Of a stretch of DNA of 64,000 nucleotides, positions 41,194 to 51,764 are shown one piece after another. Source of the DNA: Marinobacterium weihaiense (GTDB lineage Bacteria; Pseudomonadota; Gammaproteobacteria; Pseudomonadales; Balneatricaceae); the NCBI RefSeq assembly GCF_019061305.1, contig NZ_JAHQZT010000003.1, positions 1 to 64,000 of the forward strand. The letters are read 5' to 3'. Positions within the stretch are counted from its first letter, which is position 1, and the number at the start of each line of letters is the position of its first letter. Both the position numbers and the translations under genes were made by a program. A model generated the notes under the pieces. It worked only from the letters and a program-made list of their open reading frames with translations. It did no database searches and was not told where the DNA came from.

Positions 41194-42387
41194 TCAAGGG
41201 TTGAGGCTCAGGTTTACAGGCAGGTAAGTGACGCCAGAGAAAAGTGGCACCTGTGAGCCGGCCACCTCAAAGCTGAGGTAGCTGTCGCACCAATGATAAC
41301 AGTGCTCAAGATGGTCGACATCCTGATGCAGCGCCAGTGTCAGGGTGTATTTGCCGGCACTGAGGTGCATGGGGAAGTCGAAGACTAGGGTGTGCGTCTC
41401 ACCTGCTGTAATACTGTGTGACTGGCCCAGCAAATGGGTATTGGTGCCGAAAATATCCTGGCCAAAACGGTCTCGGATCATGAATCCGGCTGACAGTTTT
41501 TCTACAGACTCTCGGGCTTTGATCAGTACCTCCAGTCGTGCCGTTTCCCCGGTGGATATAATGTGGCTATCGGAACCGTGACCCATAATGCGAGCCGATT
41601 CGATGCGCACTTCGCCCGTACCGTAGTCTGCCTTGACAGTGCTCTCGCTGCGCATGACCGGGTCTTCTTCCATTCTGGCCATGATTTTGTTGTATGCGTT
41701 GACAGCTGCCTCCGGTGGTCCGGAGTAGGCGACATGGCCGTTGTCCAGAACAATGGCACGGTCACAAATCATTTTTACGGCGTTTAAATCATGAGATACA
41801 AAGATGATTGAGCCGCCGTTGCTGCGAAATTCACGGATACGCTTCATGCACTTCTGCTGGAAGTGGCCGTCGCCGACCGAGAGCGCTTCGTCAATCAGAA
41901 AGCAAGTAGGGTCAGCGTGAATGGCAATCGAGAATGCAAGGCGCATTACCATGCCGGATGAATAGGTGCGCAACGGTTCATCAATGAATGTCCCCAGTTC
42001 GGAAAATTCAATGATGTGCTGTTCACGGGCCTGTATTTCCGCTGTTGTCATACCCAGCAGCAGACCATTGGTATAGATGTTGTGACGACCGCTAAGGGCG
42101 GTATCGAATCCTGTGCCCAATTCCAGCAAGCCGGTAATGCGGCCTGAAAGGCTGACATGACCAGCATCCGGCATCAGAACGCCGTTGAGAATCTTTAGCA
42201 GGGTTGATTTGCCCGCGCCATTGCGCCCCAGAATGCCCAACGTCTCACCGCTCTCTACAGAGAATGAAATATCCTGCAGGGCATGGTGGGTGTGGTGATA
42301 GCAGCGCCGAAAAATGATTTCTTTCAGGCGGTCTGCAGGGTGGCCATACAGTTTGAAGGATTTGCTGAGATTGGTGACCGTGATCAT
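41194..42387 (-). CDS. wzt: Polysaccharide ABC transporter ATPase with glycan-binding C terminus
   Basis: 397 residues from ATG 42387; the open frame runs further up only as a shadow of wzm. Walker A is GRNGAGKSTLLK, the signature is YSSGMVMRLAFS and Walker B is CFLIDEALSVGD. Residues about 260-397 are an extra beta-sandwich domain (STGETARLEVLIKARES, HLLGQSHSITAGETHTLVFD, SYLSFEVAG). Wzt proteins of O8/O9a type use such a domain to recognise the methylated end of the finished chain before export, which agrees with the methyltransferase gene next door. It overlaps wzm by 4 bases. Confidence 0.93.
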   Translation of the reverse strand: MITVTNLSKSFKLYGHPADRLKEIIFRRCYHHTHHALQDISFSVESGETLGILGRNGAGKSTLLKILNGVLMPDAGHVSLSGRITGLLELGTGFDTALSGRHNIYTNGLLLGMTTAEIQAREQHIIEFSELGTFIDEPLRTYSSGMVMRLAFSIAIHADPTCFLIDEALSVGDGHFQQKCMKRIREFRSNGGSIIFVSHDLNAVKMICDRAIVLDNGHVAYSGPPEAAVNAYNKIMARMEEDPVMRSESTVKADYGTGEVRIESARIMGHGSDSHIISTGETARLEVLIKARESVEKLSAGFMIRDRFGQDIFGTNTHLLGQSHSITAGETHTLVFDFPMHLSAGKYTLTLALHQDVDHLEHCYHWCDSYLSFEVAGSQVPLFSGVTYLPVNLSLNP

Positions 42388-43163
42388 ATGAAGTCTCGGA
42401 TATCTTTTTCCAGGCGGCGGCCCGCGTAAAGAGCAAATAGCATCAGTGCTGCGGATGCAAGCGCGATGATGGCCAGCGGCACCAGGTCCGGCATGTGTCT
42501 GTAGATCAGGGCATCCCTGAGCGCACTGATGATGTGATACATGGGGTTCAGTTCGAACATCAGGTGCCAGTGAGCAGGCAGAATGGAGAGCGTGTAGACG
42601 ATGGGGGTCATCCAGAAGCCAAGCTGCATGGCAATTCCGACGACTTCTTTTATGTCTCGCAAAAATACGCTGAGAATGGCGCATGTCATGCCGATTGCGT
42701 ATGCCATCAGCTGTGTCAGCAGGAGCAAAACAGGCAGGAATAACCAGTACCAGCTCCATTCAAACCCGATCAGGGCCAGGAACGCTGCAAAAAATATCAT
42801 TGAGATCACGTACACAACAGTCTCACTCAATACGATGTACAACGGCAGGGAAAACAGTGTCAGCTGTACCTTGGTGATCAGGTTTGCTTTGTCATGAAAC
42901 ACCTGCGTGGTGCGTGCGACAATACCGGCAAAACAGTTCCAAATCAGAAGGCCTGTGATCAAATAAATGCTGTAACTGTATTTTTCCAGGTGTTCCATAC
43001 CCGCAAGCTGCAGCTTGGCACCCATGATGTTGGAAAAAATAAGGGTGAAAATCAGGATGTTTACCAGCGGTAAAATCAATGTCCAGGCTGCCCCAAGCGT
43101 TGAAGAAGCATGTCGGTCGATAAGGTCCTGGCGGGTAAACTTCAGCAACAGGGCTAGGTTCAT
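42384..43163 (-). CDS. wzm: Polysaccharide ABC transporter permease
   Basis: 259 residues, six hydrophobic segments, ABC-2 type (TLGAAWTLILPLVNILIFTL, YLITGLLIWNCFAG, FLRDIKEVVGIAMQLGFWMT, FELNPMYHIISALRDAL). With Wzt it exports the undecaprenyl-linked chain across the inner membrane. It is the first gene of the minus-strand operon wzm–wzt–methyltransferase–GT4–GT4, divergent from the VCBS/DUF4214 gene with 163 bases between. The TACAAT at about 43211-43216 on the minus strand could be its -10, but I see no matching -35. Confidence 0.93.
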   Translation of the reverse strand: MNLALLLKFTRQDLIDRHASSTLGAAWTLILPLVNILIFTLIFSNIMGAKLQLAGMEHLEKYSYSIYLITGLLIWNCFAGIVARTTQVFHDKANLITKVQLTLFSLPLYIVLSETVVYVISMIFFAAFLALIGFEWSWYWLFLPVLLLLTQLMAYAIGMTCAILSVFLRDIKEVVGIAMQLGFWMTPIVYTLSILPAHWHLMFELNPMYHIISALRDALIYRHMPDLVPLAIIALASAALMLFALYAGRRLEKDIRDFI

Positions 43164-43326
43164 GCAAGTAGTCGTCCGGTAGGGGGTTGGTGCGTAGTAA
43201 AAGTTTCAATTGTAACATGTGCCAGTGGTACCATAGTAGGCGTTTCCAGCTGGTGTTTTCCTGGTTCCAGGGAATGATGTCCCGGGCTGAGAGTGTCCGT
43301 CATTAGCAAGGAAGAGTGAAGCCGAA

Positions 43327-45492
43327 ATGTTCGAGCCGGAATCAGACGTTGTAGCGCATGCATACAGTACAAGCGGCATGCTGGAAAGTGGTAATCAGGT
43401 GTTGGGTGTCAGAGGGCACGAGTTCTATCGGTTGGATGTGCCCCCTGGGGATTTCAGCCTGCGGATGACGCCTGACTCGGGTGATGACGTTAATATGGTG
43501 CTCTATAACGGTGCCATGCAGGTTGTGGCCTCCAGCTTTGGACCGAAAGAGGAGTTCATCAGCTATCACTCCTCTTCAAGTGAAACTTTTTTTGTAGAGC
43601 TCTACCCCACGGCTAAGCCCTATGCAACAGCCTTCCTGGACGTTGAACTTTCATCTGGTGGGTGGTCGACCGAATTGGGTTTCGGACCAATTCGTGATGT
43701 TCCAGTGACCTTGTATGACATTGATAAGGATGGTCGCGATGAAATCTTTGTGGCGACCAGCAAAGCGCTGGATAGTGAACTTAATGAAGTGCGTCCAGCG
43801 GGTCTGGTGGTACTGGAAGATGACGGTTCCATCAAGTGGAGTGTCAGTTTCCCGGCAATTGGAAATACAGATCCTCAAACGGGCAAGATCTATCATACTA
43901 CGTCGGTATCCTCGGCCCCTGCATTTGCTGACCTGACAGGTGACGGGCGTAGCGAGATTGTCATCGGCGTTGGCGCTGACACTTTTGGGGAGGCCGGGCC
44001 TGATGTGGTCGGCCAGCCGGGTGACAAGGGAGGGGTATATGCCTTGACGGCAGATGGAAATATTCTGTGGTTCCATCAGTCCCGCGATACGATCGGTGGC
44101 AGCAGCAACACCGGTGATGGGCGACCCGACGGTGTATATGGGGCACCTGTTGTCTTCGATATTGATGGAGATGGCAGCAAAGAAGTCATTGTTAATAGCT
44201 GGGATCAAAGTACCTGGATTCTTGAAGGGGCTACGGGCGTTGCGAAAGCAGAGGCGCACCTGGCCGATACTATCTGGTCAACACCTCATGTGGCGGATTT
44301 GAATGGTGATAATCGATTCGAAATCCTGGTTTCTGCCGACATAACAGAAAATTCAAATGCGGGCACTAAGACCGGCGGTATTTTTCATGTTTTAAATGCT
44401 GATGCGGAGCAGGTTTTCCCGGGGTTTGATCAGCCGGTTGGAAATCCGGATTATATCGAGCTGCGTGGTAAGTATGAAGAGCAGGCGCTTTGGAGTAGCC
44501 CAATTACGGCTGATCTGGATGGCGATGGGCGTCTAGAAATTCTCTATGGTACAGGCAATTTCTTCCATGATGAGCGCGGCAGCTATATTCGCGTCTGGGA
44601 TGCTGATGGAAGTGAGCGGATGCTGCTGCAGACGCAAGGACGTACATTCGCGACACCTTTGGTGGCTGACCTGAATAATGATGGGCGCATGGAAATTGTG
44701 GCAGCAACTCTCGACGGTGTGCTACACGGCTGGGATGCGGCGGGCGAAGAGCTGTTCAGAACTGAGACCAGCAGTTTCTTGAATACCAAGGGGAACCCTA
44801 TCTTCAGTGCTCCTGTTGCCGCTGATCTGACCGGTGATGGTAAGCTGGAAGTGCTGATTGCTCAAGGCGCTCAGGTTGTAGCGGTTGATGCAGAGGGGCG
44901 GCAATTGAGCGATGCGGGCAGCCGAGAGCTGGTCTTTGAATCCTTCAAGGGTGCCGTGGCCGTGAAGGATATTGATGGTGACGGGAAATTGAATATCATC
45001 AGTGGCGGTAACACAGCAGGGCATGATCAGGCGATCGTCTTTAATTGGGTTAATCCTTTCAATGATGATGCGTCCAGTTCCGAATTGTCTGGTGCGCGTT
45101 ATCAATTCAGCCAATCACAGGGTAATATCATTAATTTCGTCGAACGTTTCTATGACACGGTTCTAAACCGGAGTGCTGACCCGCATGGCCTCAATGATTG
45201 GGTCGATAGCCTTTATACCGGTGTCAAAACGGGTGCTGATGTGGCAGTGGGTTTTGTTTTCAGCGCAGAGTTCACAAATAAGGCTGTCAGCGATATTGAC
45301 TACCTCAACACGCTCTATCGGTCTTTTTTTGGCCGAGAGCCTGATAGTGCAGGATTTAATCAGTGGCTTGGGCAGCTTGATGCAGGAACAAGTCGTGCAG
45401 CCGTTCTGGACGGTTTTATTTATTCACAAGAATTCAGAAATCTAGCAGCAGGGTTTGGCATCTTGCCGTTTAAGGAGCAGCCTCAGGCGTGA
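43327..45492 (+). CDS. VCBS/FG-GAP beta-propeller protein with C-terminal DUF4214
   Basis: 721 residues, no signal peptide, no cysteine found. Residues about 1-110 form a beta-sandwich (HEFYRLDVPPGDFSLRMTPD). From ~120 to 570 there are repeated FG-GAP/VCBS calcium loops of the form D-x-D-x-D-G (DIDKDGRDE, DLTGDGRSEI, DIDGDGSKEV, DLNGDNRFEI, DLDGDGRLEI, DLNNDGRMEI, DLTGDGKLEV, DIDGDGKLNI), probably one seven- or eight-bladed propeller. Residues 602-705 carry two DUF4214 copies (FYDTVLNRSADPHGLNDW and LYRSFFGREPDSAGFNQW). It sits inside the polysaccharide locus and its stop overlaps the next GT4 start, so it is co-expressed with glycan synthesis. Base composition here is visibly AT-richer than at 1-20 kb. 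Confidence 0.85.
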   Translation: MFEPESDVVAHAYSTSGMLESGNQVLGVRGHEFYRLDVPPGDFSLRMTPDSGDDVNMVLYNGAMQVVASSFGPKEEFISYHSSSSETFFVELYPTAKPYATAFLDVELSSGGWSTELGFGPIRDVPVTLYDIDKDGRDEIFVATSKALDSELNEVRPAGLVVLEDDGSIKWSVSFPAIGNTDPQTGKIYHTTSVSSAPAFADLTGDGRSEIVIGVGADTFGEAGPDVVGQPGDKGGVYALTADGNILWFHQSRDTIGGSSNTGDGRPDGVYGAPVVFDIDGDGSKEVIVNSWDQSTWILEGATGVAKAEAHLADTIWSTPHVADLNGDNRFEILVSADITENSNAGTKTGGIFHVLNADAEQVFPGFDQPVGNPDYIELRGKYEEQALWSSPITADLDGDGRLEILYGTGNFFHDERGSYIRVWDADGSERMLLQTQGRTFATPLVADLNNDGRMEIVAATLDGVLHGWDAAGEELFRTETSSFLNTKGNPIFSAPVAADLTGDGKLEVLIAQGAQVVAVDAEGRQLSDAGSRELVFESFKGAVAVKDIDGDGKLNIISGGNTAGHDQAIVFNWVNPFNDDASSSELSGARYQFSQSQGNIINFVERFYDTVLNRSADPHGLNDWVDSLYTGVKTGADVAVGFVFSAEFTNKAVSDIDYLNTLYRSFFGREPDSAGFNQWLGQLDAGTSRAAVLDGFIYSQEFRNLAAGFGILPFKEQPQA

Positions 45493-46859
45493 AGACGATT
45501 TTCATCGATTGCAGTTATCTTGCAGACCACCCGGAATTGAATACGGGTATTCAGCGGGTGGTGCGAAAGACCGTTGCCAATTTCAAAACGCTTGCCCCGG
45601 GTGAGTGGGATATACAGCTGGTCAAAATCAGTAATGGCCAGTTCAGCCTTTTGCAGGAATCAGATTTGTACCCCAAGGCTGAGCTCCCTGCGGCGCAGGC
45701 AGGCCAGTCTTTACCTTTTAAGGTGAGGTTGTCCAATTACTTGCGTGGTGTGTACCAGGCAGGGCGCGAGTTTGTATCCGCCGTGTGTGGACACCACAAG
45801 GGTGTGCGGCACTTTCTGTATGCGCCAAAAAATCAGCTCGGGCTTGGCATGTTCGTGCACTGGCTACTGCTGAAGCCTGCTCGTGCCGCTGTCAGGCTTG
45901 TCCGCAGGCCGGCTGCTCAGCCATCCAGTTCGGATATTGATCGAGTGCAGCGCGGTGATGTGCTGCTGCTGCTCGATTCAACCTGGTATTCCAACATATG
46001 GCCCAGTGTTGAAGCTGCAAAGGCACAGGGCGCGTCTGTGACAGCCGTCATTTATGATCTTATTCCAATCACGCATAGTCAGTTCTGTGATGATTTTTTG
46101 GCGAAGGTGTTCAAGGGCTGGTTCCATGACTCTGTAGCATATGTCGACCGCTATATCGGTATATCACAGACGGTACAGCGGGATCTCGAGTCTTTTATGA
46201 ATCGCGAGCTGGGTACGCAGGCCCTCCGGGACAAGCAATTTGATTACTTTCTGCTGGGTGGGGATATTGCGGAACGTACAGTTACAGCGACTGTTGATAT
46301 GCGGCCAGAGCTACAGCGGGCCTTTGATGGCGGAAGCTGCTATCTGATTGTGTCGACGGTGGAGCCACGCAAGAATCATGTATTCCTGCTGGATACGTTT
46401 GAAAACCTTTGGCGTGATTCGGCACAAGATGTACGACTGATCATTGTCGGTCGGCCCGGCTGGAAAGTAGATGCGCTGCTGGAGCGTATTCGATGCCACC
46501 CTGAACTGGGGCGGCGGTTGTATTACTTCTCGGATCTGGATGACCGGGAAGTGGGGTATAGCTATGACAATGCCAAAGCGTTGGTCTTCCCGTCTATCGT
46601 TGAAGGGTTCGGGTTGCCGATTCTGGAAAGCCTGAACCGTGGGCTTCCAGTGTTGGCCAGCGATACGCCCGTTCACCGTGAAGTCGGCGGTGAACAGGTG
46701 GGGTATTTCAGTTTGGATGATCATAAGTCCCTGCTGCGCTGGATAGAAACCTTCGAGGCAGAAGGGATACCCGAAGCGTTGCAGGTTGAGCCAGGCTTTT
46801 ATGGCATGACGTGGCTGCAAAGTAGCCAGATGCTGTTTGATAAGGTTGTGCGTGACTGA
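45489..46859 (+). CDS. GT4 glycosyltransferase
   Basis: 456 residues from GTG 45489, overlapping the previous stop by 4 bases (GTGA). The N terminus IDCSYLADHPELNTGIQRVV is typical of a GT4 group found in O-antigen and exopolysaccharide loci. The donor-site region includes STVEPRKNHVFLLDTFENLW, YDNAKALVFPSIVEGFGLPI and ESLNRGLPVLASDTPVHREV. It is upstream of gmd and rmd and is predicted to use GDP-rhamnose or GDP-mannose. A loop of about 80 residues after residue 70 is less conserved. Confidence 0.87.
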   Translation: MKTIFIDCSYLADHPELNTGIQRVVRKTVANFKTLAPGEWDIQLVKISNGQFSLLQESDLYPKAELPAAQAGQSLPFKVRLSNYLRGVYQAGREFVSAVCGHHKGVRHFLYAPKNQLGLGMFVHWLLLKPARAAVRLVRRPAAQPSSSDIDRVQRGDVLLLLDSTWYSNIWPSVEAAKAQGASVTAVIYDLIPITHSQFCDDFLAKVFKGWFHDSVAYVDRYIGISQTVQRDLESFMNRELGTQALRDKQFDYFLLGGDIAERTVTATVDMRPELQRAFDGGSCYLIVSTVEPRKNHVFLLDTFENLWRDSAQDVRLIIVGRPGWKVDALLERIRCHPELGRRLYYFSDLDDREVGYSYDNAKALVFPSIVEGFGLPILESLNRGLPVLASDTPVHREVGGEQVGYFSLDDHKSLLRWIETFEAEGIPEALQVEPGFYGMTWLQSSQMLFDKVVRD

Positions 46860-46935
46860 GCAGTCAGGGGTCTCGTGCAGGATGAACGTTCACCTGGGGC
46901 GGTATGTAACCGACCCGGGAAACGGCTTTTATAAA

Positions 46936-47955
<1,020 letters not shown>

Positions 47956-47966
47956 TACACTGAGAA

Positions 47967-48947
47967 ATGATGGGTACCAGAATGACGCAGATGCCTGTAC
48001 TGGTGACAGGTGGTACCGGCTTTGTTGGTGCCCACTTGCTTGCCGCCCTGGAGCGTGCCTTTCCTGAGAGAAGCATTCACGCAACGGCCCGAACCCGGCC
48101 GCGCCCGGATGATAATGCCGGGTGCGTATGGCATGAGCTTGATATATGTGACCATGCCGCAGTCGATAACTTGATCCGGCAGGTTGCACCTGGAGTAGTG
48201 GTGCATTTGGCCGCACAGTCTAATGTGCCGTTCAGTTTTGAGCAGCCTGATCTAACCTGGGATATCAATCTTGGCGGCGCGCGTAATCTTTTTCAGGCAC
48301 TGGACAGGCTTGTACAACCGGTGTTGTTACTGCAAATCGGGTCTGCCGATATGTACGGGGGGAGCTTTCATTCCCCTGATCCTGTTGATGAAAGCACGCC
48401 ATTATTGCCTTTGAATCCTTATGCGGCCAGTAAAGCGGCTGCTGATCTCGCGGCTTATCAGCTGTCCTGCACATCAAGTGTCAAGGTAATCAGGGCGCGC
48501 CCCTTCAATCATATTGGTGCCGGGCAAGCCGATGGCTTTGTTGTGTCATCTTTTGCGCGTCAAATTGTAGAGATTGAAATGGGGGGCAAGCAAACCCTGC
48601 AGGTGGGTGACTTGACGGCAGAGCGTGATTTTCTGCATGTGTCTGACGTGGTGGATGCATACATCGCACTGATTAAACAGCAATCCGCTATCGATAATGG
48701 AGCGGCAGTCAATATCTGCTCTGGAGGATCGGTCAGAATTTCGGACATGCTGGATGAGTTAGTCGGCCTTTCTGTCGCTGAAATCAACGTGCAGCAGGAT
48801 CCGGGGCGGATGCGAAAAAGTGATATTGCCAGGGTCTGTGGCAGTTACAGTTATCTCTCGGATCGCACCGGATGGCGGCCAGCAACAAGCCTGCGTGATG
48901 CGTTGCGGGATGTTCTGGATGATTGGCGACGCAAGCTTTACCGATGA
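47967..48947 (+). CDS. rmd: GDP-6-deoxy-D-lyxo-4-hexulose reductase (GDP-D-rhamnose synthesis)
   Basis: 326 residues. It is an SDR epimerase/reductase with TGGTGFVGAHLLAALE, the active-site Tyr/Lys pair in NPYAASKAAADL and QIGSADMYGG before it. RPFNHIGAGQADGFVVSSFA and ERDFLHVSDVVDAY match RMD rather than fucose synthase. It reduces the Gmd product to GDP-D-rhamnose. Starts at 47967, 47970 and 47982 are possible, and only a weak GAG precedes the first two. Its last 10 bases overlap the end of the convergent GT4 gene. Confidence 0.9.
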   Translation: MMGTRMTQMPVLVTGGTGFVGAHLLAALERAFPERSIHATARTRPRPDDNAGCVWHELDICDHAAVDNLIRQVAPGVVVHLAAQSNVPFSFEQPDLTWDINLGGARNLFQALDRLVQPVLLLQIGSADMYGGSFHSPDPVDESTPLLPLNPYAASKAAADLAAYQLSCTSSVKVIRARPFNHIGAGQADGFVVSSFARQIVEIEMGGKQTLQVGDLTAERDFLHVSDVVDAYIALIKQQSAIDNGAAVNICSGGSVRISDMLDELVGLSVAEINVQQDPGRMRKSDIARVCGSYSYLSDRTGWRPATSLRDALRDVLDDWRRKLYR

Positions 48948-50104
48948 TGGGACTTGCATGCCCCCAGGCTACCGGCCAAGGTATCGGTGGCCTGTACCCA
49001 GGTGAAATCGCGTGCGCGAATGCGGCCTGCAGCGGCGAGTTGCTCTCGCAGTTCAGGAGTGCTCAGCAGCATTTTCAATTTTGCGGTAATGTCTCGCGTA
49101 TCGCCTGGGTTTGCCGTAATTGCGTTACCGGCTGCAACTTCAGGCATGGAGGTGACGTTCGAAGTCAGTACGGCTGTGCCAGCGGCCATTGATTCAGCAA
49201 CAGGCATGCCAAACCCTTCGTAATGTGAGACGTATGCGGTCAAGCTTGCGGCTGCATACAGTGCCGGGATATCGTGTTGATCTACATAGCCCAGTACCAA
49301 TGCCTCTCCTTGTTCGGTCAGCTCCGCAATGGCGCTATTGATTGAACTGTCACGCCAGCCTTTTGCGCCAGCAATTACCAGTGGGTATTGCGAGCGCAGT
49401 GTTTCGGGCAAGTCGCGAAAGGCTTGTATCAGGCCTGTAAGGTTCTTTCTGGGTTCAAGTGTTCCCAAAGACAGAATGAACTGTTCAGGCAAGCAGTGCC
49501 GGCCCCGGCAGCGTTCAATATCCGCCTGAGTCACATCAAAGAAAACGCTATCAATACCCGGGTGAGCTATATCGACAGGCTGCTTGGGGCTCAACAATGC
49601 ATGCAGCTCTGATCGGGTAAACTCCGATATGGTCAGGATGCGGCTTGCACGGGCCAGTGTGTGGGGAATGGTCCGGCTCAAAAGCTTCACCCTGTGTCCG
49701 GGGTGGTAATCAGGGTGTCTCATGTGGGACAGGTCGTAGAGTGTGGCGACGCTGGGGCACTGTAGCGGCAGCAGCGAGAATCCCGGCTCCCAGTAGACCC
49801 AGCCAGTCAATTGGCGTCGGTACCTGAGTGCTTGAATATAGCCAAGCAGGCGCCATCCAAGCCGTGCGCCTGGAACTTTGGCAAAGAGTTGACGTAAGCC
49901 TTTGCTCGGGGCTGATGAAGAAATACTGTCCAGCTGTTGCAGTCGCGTCTCTATTGTGGCTCTGTCATGAAGGCCGCTTGGGGATATGCCTTGGATATCG
50001 GACACTCCCGGGTGGTTCAGCAGTCCTTTAAGCATGTGGTAGGTGTAGCGCCCTATACCGGTAAGCGGTGGTGTAAGGGCGCTGATGTTGACGACGACCT
50101 TCAT
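48938..50104 (-). CDS. GT4 mannosyl/rhamnosyltransferase
   Basis: 388 residues. GT-B fold: N-terminal NISALTPPLTGIGRYTYHML, then FILSLGTLEPRKNLTGLIQA, and the donor site as YEGFGMPVAESMAAGTAVLT followed by NVTSMPEVAAGNA. Similar enzymes (WbpY/WbpZ-like) act in D-rhamnan synthesis of the A-band type. It is translated with manC through a 4-base overlap (50101-50104) and converges on rmd. The exact linkage cannot be read. Confidence 0.87.
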   Translation of the reverse strand: MKVVVNISALTPPLTGIGRYTYHMLKGLLNHPGVSDIQGISPSGLHDRATIETRLQQLDSISSSAPSKGLRQLFAKVPGARLGWRLLGYIQALRYRRQLTGWVYWEPGFSLLPLQCPSVATLYDLSHMRHPDYHPGHRVKLLSRTIPHTLARASRILTISEFTRSELHALLSPKQPVDIAHPGIDSVFFDVTQADIERCRGRHCLPEQFILSLGTLEPRKNLTGLIQAFRDLPETLRSQYPLVIAGAKGWRDSSINSAIAELTEQGEALVLGYVDQHDIPALYAAASLTAYVSHYEGFGMPVAESMAAGTAVLTSNVTSMPEVAAGNAITANPGDTRDITAKLKMLLSTPELREQLAAAGRIRARDFTWVQATDTLAGSLGACKSHHR

Positions 50105-51522
50105 GCCTTGCCCGGGCAGCGACCGTAAACGTCTGTGAAACGAACAATGTCGTCCTCGCCCAGATAGTTGCCGGACTGGACTTCGATTACTTCCAGCGGC
50201 ACCTTGCCGGGGTTGCTGAGACGATGCTTTTCGCCCACGGGAATATAGGTGGACTGGTTTTCGGTGAGGATTTTTTCCTCGTCGCCACAGACCACCAGTG
50301 CGGTGCCCGACACCACAATCCAGTGTTCGGCGCGGTGGTAATGCAGCTGCAGCGACAGCTGCTGTCCTGGTTGTACGGTGATGCGCTTGACCTGGTAGCG
50401 ATGGCCTTCGTCAATGGTATCAAAATCGCCCCAGGGGCGGACGGTGTGGCTATGGTTGGAGTACTCGGAGCGCTGGTTCGCCTTGAGGTACTGCACCACT
50501 TCCTTGACCTTTTGCGAGTCGTCCTTTTGGGCGACCAGCACGGCGTCCTTGGTTTCGACCACGATATGATTGTCCAGGCCAATGGTGGCGACATGACGAT
50601 GGTGCGCCTGTACCAGCGAGTTGCGTGTTTCGTGCAGGTAGGTATCGCCCAGGGTGACATTGTTGTCCTGGTCGCGTTCGCTGACATCCCAGAGTGACTG
50701 CCAGCTGCCGATATCGCTCCAGCCGGCATCCATGGCCACTACGCAGGCGTTATCGGTTTTTTCCATCACGGCATAGTCGATGGAGTTGTCCGGGCACAGG
50801 CTGAACAGCTCGGTATCCGGACGGATGAAGTCTGGGTCCTGAGTGCCGGATGCCAGGGCGGCCTTGCAGTGATTGAGCATTTCCGGGTCGTGCTGCTCCA
50901 GTTCCTGCAGGTAAATCGAGGCGCGGAACATGAACATGCCGCTGTTCCACAGGTGCTGGCCGCCTTCCAGAAACGCCTGGGCGGTTGCGGCGTCCGGTTT
51001 TTCGGCAAACTCGGCGATACGGAAGGCACTGTCGCTCAGAGAAGCGCCCGTTTTGATGTAGCCATAGCCGGTCTCGGCACGTGTGGGCGTAATGCCGAAG
51101 GTGACCAGTTTGCCCTGTTCAGCCAGAGGCAGGCCCTGCATGATGGCCTGATGTAGCTCGTGCGGGCGCGTGAACTGGTGGTCGGAGGCCAGTACCAGCA
51201 TGACTGTATCGCCGCCCTGTTGCAGCAGGGACAGTGCCGCCAGCGCAATGGCCGGTGCCGTATTGCGTGAGCAAGGCTCCAATACTGTCGCCAGCGATGT
51301 AACATCCGCCTGACGCAACTGTTCAGCCACCAGAAAACGGTAACTGTCGTTACTGACAATCACCGGTGCTGCATGGTCCAATCCATTGAGGCGTGTCAGC
51401 GTCTGCTGCAATAAGCTGGAACCCGACCCGTCCAGGTCAAGAAATTGCTTGGGTGAGCTTTGACGTGACAGCGGCCAGAGACGACTGCCGCTGCCGCCAG
51501 CCATGATGACCGGTGTGAACAT
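50101..51522 (-). CDS. manC: Mannose-1-phosphate guanylyltransferase / mannose-6-phosphate isomerase
   Basis: 473 residues, the usual length of the bifunctional type II enzyme. The N-terminal pyrophosphorylase signature is MAGGSGSRLWPLSRQSSPKQ. The C-terminal ~120 residues are the cupin isomerase (RPWGDFDTIDEGHRYQVKRI, QLSLQLHYHRAEHWIVVSG). It supplies GDP-mannose for Gmd, the role of WbpW in the A-band pathway. Phosphomannomutase, the missing step, is not in the window. The upstream minus-strand sequence contains GATAAT and a TTGGCAC-N5-TTGA pattern; neither is a secure promoter. Confidence 0.95.
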   Translation of the reverse strand: MFTPVIMAGGSGSRLWPLSRQSSPKQFLDLDGSGSSLLQQTLTRLNGLDHAAPVIVSNDSYRFLVAEQLRQADVTSLATVLEPCSRNTAPAIALAALSLLQQGGDTVMLVLASDHQFTRPHELHQAIMQGLPLAEQGKLVTFGITPTRAETGYGYIKTGASLSDSAFRIAEFAEKPDAATAQAFLEGGQHLWNSGMFMFRASIYLQELEQHDPEMLNHCKAALASGTQDPDFIRPDTELFSLCPDNSIDYAVMEKTDNACVVAMDAGWSDIGSWQSLWDVSERDQDNNVTLGDTYLHETRNSLVQAHHRHVATIGLDNHIVVETKDAVLVAQKDDSQKVKEVVQYLKANQRSEYSNHSHTVRPWGDFDTIDEGHRYQVKRITVQPGQQLSLQLHYHRAEHWIVVSGTALVVCGDEEKILTENQSTYIPVGEKHRLSNPGKVPLEVIEVQSGNYLGEDDIVRFTDVYGRCPGKA

Positions 51523-51723
51523 AAAATGATATTCCTGAAATCAAGGGATGTGCCAACCCTGTATTATCGGTTATGGCCGGGTTTTAGTCTACCTTGGTCG
51601 GATAATGTGCTGGGGTATTGGGGCAGGTCGGTGGTGTGTTAGTATGCGCGCCAAATATGTGGTCGTTGGTACGAGCGGGGTCTGAGCGTTGAAAACGGTT
51701 GGGGCCAGCCCCATATACGGTCC

Positions 51724-51729
51724 TATAAT
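51724..51729 (+). promoter_or_regulatory. Candidate -10 box of the type I secretion operon
   Basis: A perfect TATAAT lies 35 bases before the ATG at 51765, giving a short leader. The best upstream partner, TTGGGG, is 19 bases away inside a small GGGGC-CA-GCCCC inverted repeat, so the -35 is weak and an activator may be needed. The rest of 51523-51764 is the divergent manC/T1SS control region with no open frame that looks real. Confidence 0.45.
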
Positions 51730-51764
51730 GTTCGCTTTCCTGCCTATGAAATTTGGAGTGCCCC

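Noticed and set aside
42388-42759. Upstream extension of wzt
   Set aside because: Lies within wzm in another frame; ATG 42387 with the 4-base overlap is the standard wzm-wzt junction.
51523-51580. Sigma54 promoter for manC (TTGGCAC-N5-TTGA on the minus strand)
   Set aside because: The GG-N10-GC spacing is right but the essential -12 GC is GA, so not supported as a promoter.
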